NCBI GenBank assembly: GCA_902493835.1
Contig: CABURG010000067.1
Location: 1-8,784, forward strand
DNA length: 8,784 bases
DNA from: an uncultured Collinsella sp.
GTDB lineage: Bacteria > Actinomycetota > Coriobacteriia > Coriobacteriales > Coriobacteriaceae
Direction of reading: 5' to 3'
A program made the position numbers and the translations under genes. Shown piece by piece: positions 4,981 through 8,784 of the stretch (within the stretch, counting starts at the first letter, position 1; the number at the start of each line of letters is the position of its first letter). The notes below the pieces were generated by a model that saw only the letters and a list, made by a program, of their open reading frames with translations, was not told the origin of the DNA and did no database searches.

Positions 4981-7902
4981 ATGGAAACAAACGAGGTGCA
5001 GGGTGCCAAGCCGCAACAGCACAACGAGATCGACCAGCTCAATACCTGTCTCGTCGAGTTGTCGAAGCTCTACGGCGCACAGCAGCCCGAGGCCGAGTGC
5101 CTGCTCGCAGAAGCAACCAATGCCGCCGCCCGCCTAAACGACCGCATCGTGCGACTCAAAGCCGATGCCTACATCGATTCGCTCACGGGCCTGCCCAACC
5201 GCACCGCCTACGACTATGACATTGCATGTGTTTGGGATCGACAGCTCGAACACACGATTGCCTATATCGATATCGACGGTCTTAAAGTCTGCAACGACCA
5301 TTTTGGACACCCAGCAGGCAACCGCTACATCATCAAGGTCGCCAACTGCCTTAAGCTGCACTGCCGTCCCGATGAGCGCCTCTACCGTATAGGCGGCGAC
5401 GAGTTCGTGCTCATCTCTATAACCGATTCGGTTGAGATGCTCAACCAGCGGCTCGAGGCTTGCCGGGCTTCTCTTGCCACCTCGACGTTCGATGATGGCC
5501 AGACCCCCATGAGCTACATCTACGGTTGCGCCCACGCCAATCCCCAGGCAGGCGATGTGCTCCACAAGATGGTAGCCGAGGCAGACCGGCGCATGTACGA
5601 CTACAAACTCGCCAACGCCGCACGCAAACGTATGAATAAAGCGTTCAACGAGCGGTATCACGCACTCGATACCTTTGACGATTTTTTTGACGTGCAGGAC
5701 CGCATCTTCCAGGCGCTATCGCTCACGGATACCGAACGCTACCTGTTTCTTTGCAACGTCGACACCGATCAGTCCCATTGGTCTCAAAACGCCGTACAGG
5801 ATTTTGGCTTACCATCCGGAAACGTCTATCAGATGGATAAGGTATGGTCGCAACACATCCATCCCGACGACATCGATGCCTGGCGCCAGGATATCGAAGC
5901 GGTGATGTCCGGCAAAAAACGCCGTCACAGCATGAGCTATCGCGCCAAGGATGCAAGCGGCCGATACGTTACTGTCACGTGCTCCGGCATCCGTCTTGAC
6001 GGCAACGAAAGTGAGCCCACGCTGTTTGCCGGCTCCATTACAAACGCGAGCATTGTCGAAAGTACCGATCCCGCTACCGGTGTGGGCGATGTGCGCGCAC
6101 TGATAGCGGCTATCGAGAAGCGTAGGGAACTCGCCAAGCCCACCGATTTGGTGGCGCTTAAGTTCGAGAACGTCGACCGTATCAATGCCGCCTACGGTTA
6201 TCAAACGGGCAACGATGTTCTCATGGAGCTCACCGGGCGCATCCTGTCTCAGCTCCCCGGATCGTCCGAGTTCTTCCGCTCGTATGGTCTGCAGTTTGTT
6301 CTTATGTTTGACAGCCAGCCCGACATCGATCTTTCCGATGTTGCCCAAAGGCTGCGGCAAACGCTCATGGCCCCCATCACGGTGCATGACATCGCTATCG
6401 TCCCTGTCGCCCATACGGCCTTTGCGCGTTATTCGTCTATCGTCTCGCAGCCGCTCACGGTGCTGTCCGGCCTCAATCGCCGCCTTGACGCCGAGATGCG
6501 CAGCGCGGCTCCGACACATCACAGTCCAAGCACTTTGACCCAAGTCGGTGGTTTTGCCGCGTACGACCGACGGGACAAGATGACCGGGCTCATGCGCGGC
6601 AATGATTTTCTACACGTCGCCGACACGCATCGTTCCGCGCACCCCAACGAAGACCGCGCCATTGTCGCCATCGACCTGGGACGCATGCGCGTCTTTAACG
6701 AGTGGTACGGACGCCAGGCAGGCGATACCCTCATTGCCGAGGTAGGAAGCGCGCTGCAGACGTTACAAGCCGATTGCGGCGGGATCGCCGGGTACTGGGG
6801 CCAGGACGACTTTGTCGCCTATCTCCCCGACGACCGCAGGACCATCGATACACTCTACGAACGCATCCGGCGCATCGTCGCCACGCGCGACGACTCGGTC
6901 GGCTTTTTGCCCGCCTTCGGCGTTTGCCCCGTAGGTTCAGAAGAGCGCATCAACATTTTGCTCTACGACCACGCAAAGGCCGCGCTCACCCGCGCGCGCC
7001 ACGATTTTAGAGACCGCATCAAGTTCTTTGAACCCGAGACCTACGCGCAACGCGAGCGCGAGGACCATCTGCTCTCGGCATTCCAGCACGCTCTAAACCA
7101 GGGACGGATAACCTTCCACATCCAGCCGCAATGTGACATGGAAACCAAAAAGATCATAGGCGGCGAAGCGCTAGCCCGCTGGAAAGACGAGGATGGCAGC
7201 TTTATCTCACCCGGTACGTTTGTACCGCTGCTCGAGCGCAACGGCTTCGCGGTGACGCTCGATCGCCACATTTGGAGCCTCGTTTTTGCATGGCTCTCCG
7301 AGCGTTTGGCTCAGGGATTGCCCTGCGTGCCCATCTCCGTCAACATAAGCCAAACCGATTTGATCTCGGTTGACGTCGCCAAGCAGCTCGAACGCCTGGC
7401 AATGCGGTATGCCGTTCCCACGCATTACGTTAAGGCCGAAATCACCGAAAGTGCGTATGCCAATAATCCCGAGGATGTTACAACGCTCGCCAGCAAGCTC
7501 CGTTCTCTGGGCTTCTCTGTGCTCATCGACGATTTTGGCAGTGGATCGTCGTCGCTCAGCATGTTGCAAAAGATTGACGCCGATGTGATCAAACTCGACG
7601 GCCGTTTCATGCCCCTCGAAACCAGTCAGGCAGACAAGGGAGAAAGCATCGTCAAGTCTGTCATCAACATGTCTTGGCAAATCGGCATGTCCGTCATAGT
7701 CGAGGGCGTCGAGACCGACAAGCAAATCGCTTTTCTGCATGAACTCGGCGTGCGCTATGTCCAAGGTTTTTACTACTACCGCCCCATGCCGATCAATGCG
7801 TTCGAGGAGCTCATTGCCGACAGCGCATCCATTGACCCGCGCGGCATCCTGTTGCAGAACAGCAGCCGTACGCTGCCGCCGCAACATGGCGCCGCCTGTT
7901 AA
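4981..7902 (+). CDS. GGDEF-PAS-GGDEF-GGDEF-EAL cyclic di-GMP protein
   Basis: A 973-residue soluble c-di-GMP enzyme. Order: a short helical N-terminus (1-60); GGDEF 1 (DSLTGLPNR from D66, GGDEF at 138-142, ending MYDYK near 209); a PAS-like domain (240-355, HPDD at 294-297); a degenerate GGDEF 2 (from 361, signature replaced by YGLQF at 435-439); a degenerate GGDEF 3 (DKMTGL at 532-537, GQDDF at 607-611); and an EAL domain (about 700-960). The EAL residues are complete: E729 (EALARW), N788, EITES 820-824, D850-D851, K871, E908 and Q928. So c-di-GMP synthesis by domain 1 and hydrolysis by EAL are both plausible. The I-site position reads RPDE (129-132), not RxxD, so product inhibition is doubtful. 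I chose ATG 4981 over 4963 because a GAGG-CGGGGG stretch precedes only the former. A tandem paralogue follows after 77 nt. Confidence 0.93.
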   Translation: METNEVQGAKPQQHNEIDQLNTCLVELSKLYGAQQPEAECLLAEATNAAARLNDRIVRLKADAYIDSLTGLPNRTAYDYDIACVWDRQLEHTIAYIDIDGLKVCNDHFGHPAGNRYIIKVANCLKLHCRPDERLYRIGGDEFVLISITDSVEMLNQRLEACRASLATSTFDDGQTPMSYIYGCAHANPQAGDVLHKMVAEADRRMYDYKLANAARKRMNKAFNERYHALDTFDDFFDVQDRIFQALSLTDTERYLFLCNVDTDQSHWSQNAVQDFGLPSGNVYQMDKVWSQHIHPDDIDAWRQDIEAVMSGKKRRHSMSYRAKDASGRYVTVTCSGIRLDGNESEPTLFAGSITNASIVESTDPATGVGDVRALIAAIEKRRELAKPTDLVALKFENVDRINAAYGYQTGNDVLMELTGRILSQLPGSSEFFRSYGLQFVLMFDSQPDIDLSDVAQRLRQTLMAPITVHDIAIVPVAHTAFARYSSIVSQPLTVLSGLNRRLDAEMRSAAPTHHSPSTLTQVGGFAAYDRRDKMTGLMRGNDFLHVADTHRSAHPNEDRAIVAIDLGRMRVFNEWYGRQAGDTLIAEVGSALQTLQADCGGIAGYWGQDDFVAYLPDDRRTIDTLYERIRRIVATRDDSVGFLPAFGVCPVGSEERINILLYDHAKAALTRARHDFRDRIKFFEPETYAQREREDHLLSAFQHALNQGRITFHIQPQCDMETKKIIGGEALARWKDEDGSFISPGTFVPLLERNGFAVTLDRHIWSLVFAWLSERLAQGLPCVPISVNISQTDLISVDVAKQLERLAMRYAVPTHYVKAEITESAYANNPEDVTTLASKLRSLGFSVLIDDFGSGSSSLSMLQKIDADVIKLDGRFMPLETSQADKGESIVKSVINMSWQIGMSVIVEGVETDKQIAFLHELGVRYVQGFYYYRPMPINAFEELIADSASIDPRGILLQNSSRTLPPQHGAAC

Positions 7903-7979
7903 CGACAAACGCCTTTAGCCCCCACCGCGCAGCGCAACCAGCGCGCCGCAGCGCCTCGACCCAAGAAAGCAGCGTAGCT

Positions 7980-8784
7980 ATGGATAGCGCCAACAACTAT
8001 ACCGAGACGCTCGAAGAGACCGTCCGCGGCCTTCTCAAACGTCAGGAGGATCTGATCAGGACCGCCTTTACTGACCAGCTTACCGGGCTTGGCAACCGTG
8101 GCGGCTTTACCCGTTCCCTCGAGGAGCTCTGGGAGCAGGACACCCCCGTAACCATGGCGTTTATCGACATCGATAACCTTAAGCACTGCAACGACATCTT
8201 TGGGCATGACGAGGGCAACCGCTATATTTTGCAGGTAAGCCTCTATCTCAAGCTGTATATGAAGGTAGACGAAGCGGCATTTCGTCTGGGAGGCGACGAG
8301 TTTGCCATCCTGTCTACGATTGCAACCGAGGACGACCTCGCCGAACGTCTGGAACGCTGCCGAACGGTCTTGCTCAAAAACAACGATTCCGAGATGCCCC
8401 GCTCGTTTAGCTACGGAGTGTCGCATGCCGACCCCGCCCTGGGCGAAGCCCGCAATCGCATGACGCTCGATGCCGACCATCGCATGTACGACTACAAGCT
8501 ACGTCATGCCATGCACCTCGATCGACGCAATATCACGCAAGTCCACGCCGACGACTTCGAAATAAGCGATCGTATTTTCGACGCCTTTTCGATGCTCAAC
8601 GAGGGCCGCTATTTCTTTATCGAAAACTTGGACAAACATCGCACCCTTTGGTCACAAGGTGCCTTGCGCGATCTCGGTCTCCCCTCGGAGCATATAGACA
8701 ACTGCCGCGATTACTGGAAAACGCGCGTCCATCCCGATGACCTTGAGGCCTACATCAACGACATCGACCAAGTCTATAACGGCA
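7980..8784 (+). CDS. GGDEF-PAS diguanylate cyclase-like protein, 3' end cut by window edge
   Basis: 268 codons are visible, starting ATG 7980-7982 and open to the window edge. A ~30-residue N-terminus leads to a GGDEF domain (DQLTGLGNR from D32, IDIDNLKHCND, GGDEF at 104-108, ending HRMYDYK), then a PAS-like domain from about 197 (DRIFDAF, later HPDD). The cyclase signature is intact; the I-site position reads KVDE, so no RxxD. It is a paralogue of the upstream gene in the same order: over the first 72 PAS residues I count about 30 identities without gaps. What lies after the PAS, possibly more GGDEF and an EAL, is outside the window. No good ribosome binding site is seen (AAGAAAG is rather far upstream), and no upstream ATG in frame is available, so the start may depend on coupling to the preceding gene. 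Likely co-transcribed with it. Confidence 0.88.
   Translation, partial: MDSANNYTETLEETVRGLLKRQEDLIRTAFTDQLTGLGNRGGFTRSLEELWEQDTPVTMAFIDIDNLKHCNDIFGHDEGNRYILQVSLYLKLYMKVDEAAFRLGGDEFAILSTIATEDDLAERLERCRTVLLKNNDSEMPRSFSYGVSHADPALGEARNRMTLDADHRMYDYKLRHAMHLDRRNITQVHADDFEISDRIFDAFSMLNEGRYFFIENLDKHRTLWSQGALRDLGLPSEHIDNCRDYWKTRVHPDDLEAYINDIDQVYNG

Noticed and set aside
5809..6543. Minus-strand open frame of 244 codons inside the c-di-GMP gene
   Set aside because: Antisense shadow of a gene whose domains are certain; no binding site or domain is seen.
7886..7918. Ten-codon open frame overlapping the end of the large GGDEF/EAL gene
   Set aside because: Too short and without a ribosome binding site. 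The 77-nt gap that follows shows no clear hairpin or promoter.

Overview
The window is mostly high-GC DNA with GC-biased codon use, consecutive genes on both strands and a TPP-riboswitch thiamine operon. Together with large soluble GGDEF/EAL proteins, this suggests a gut-type Actinomycetota of the Coriobacteriia (Collinsella-like). That placement is inferred from composition and protein style, not from a marker gene. The first ~370 bases differ clearly: I count about 42% GC in 1-360 against about 58% in 361-660, although one LysR reading frame runs across the change without a break.

Layout. On the minus strand, a HAD-IIB (Cof-like) phosphatase gene (661-1569) is followed 10 nt later by a LysR-family regulator (650 down to the window edge). 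The 322-nt gap upstream of the HAD gene holds a large inverted repeat made of two REP-like hairpin units, a TPP riboswitch and an intrinsic terminator. These lead into a plus-strand operon: thiM, a small MTH1187/YkoF-type thiamine-binding protein gene, and thiE (1892-3768). The operon can join salvaged hydroxyethylthiazole to HMP pyrophosphate. No thiD or other de novo thiamine gene is in view.

A patatin-like phospholipase gene (3881-4750, minus) converges on thiE. It is divergent from a 973-residue c-di-GMP protein gene (4981-7902, plus), and the 230-nt gap between them carries credible promoters in both directions plus a minus-strand terminator hairpin. The large protein reads GGDEF - PAS - degenerate GGDEF - degenerate GGDEF - EAL. 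Its first GGDEF and its EAL domain look catalytically intact. It is followed after 77 nt by a second GGDEF-PAS gene (7980 to window end) that is clearly a tandem paralogue.

The points most worth a second look are the mid-gene composition switch in the LysR gene (interspecies recombination or assembly chimera), the nested inverted repeat with near-identical outward-facing -10-like boxes, and the tandem GGDEF-first, PAS-second proteins, one of which has three GGDEF-like modules. I found no phage, CRISPR, tRNA, rRNA or transposase gene.
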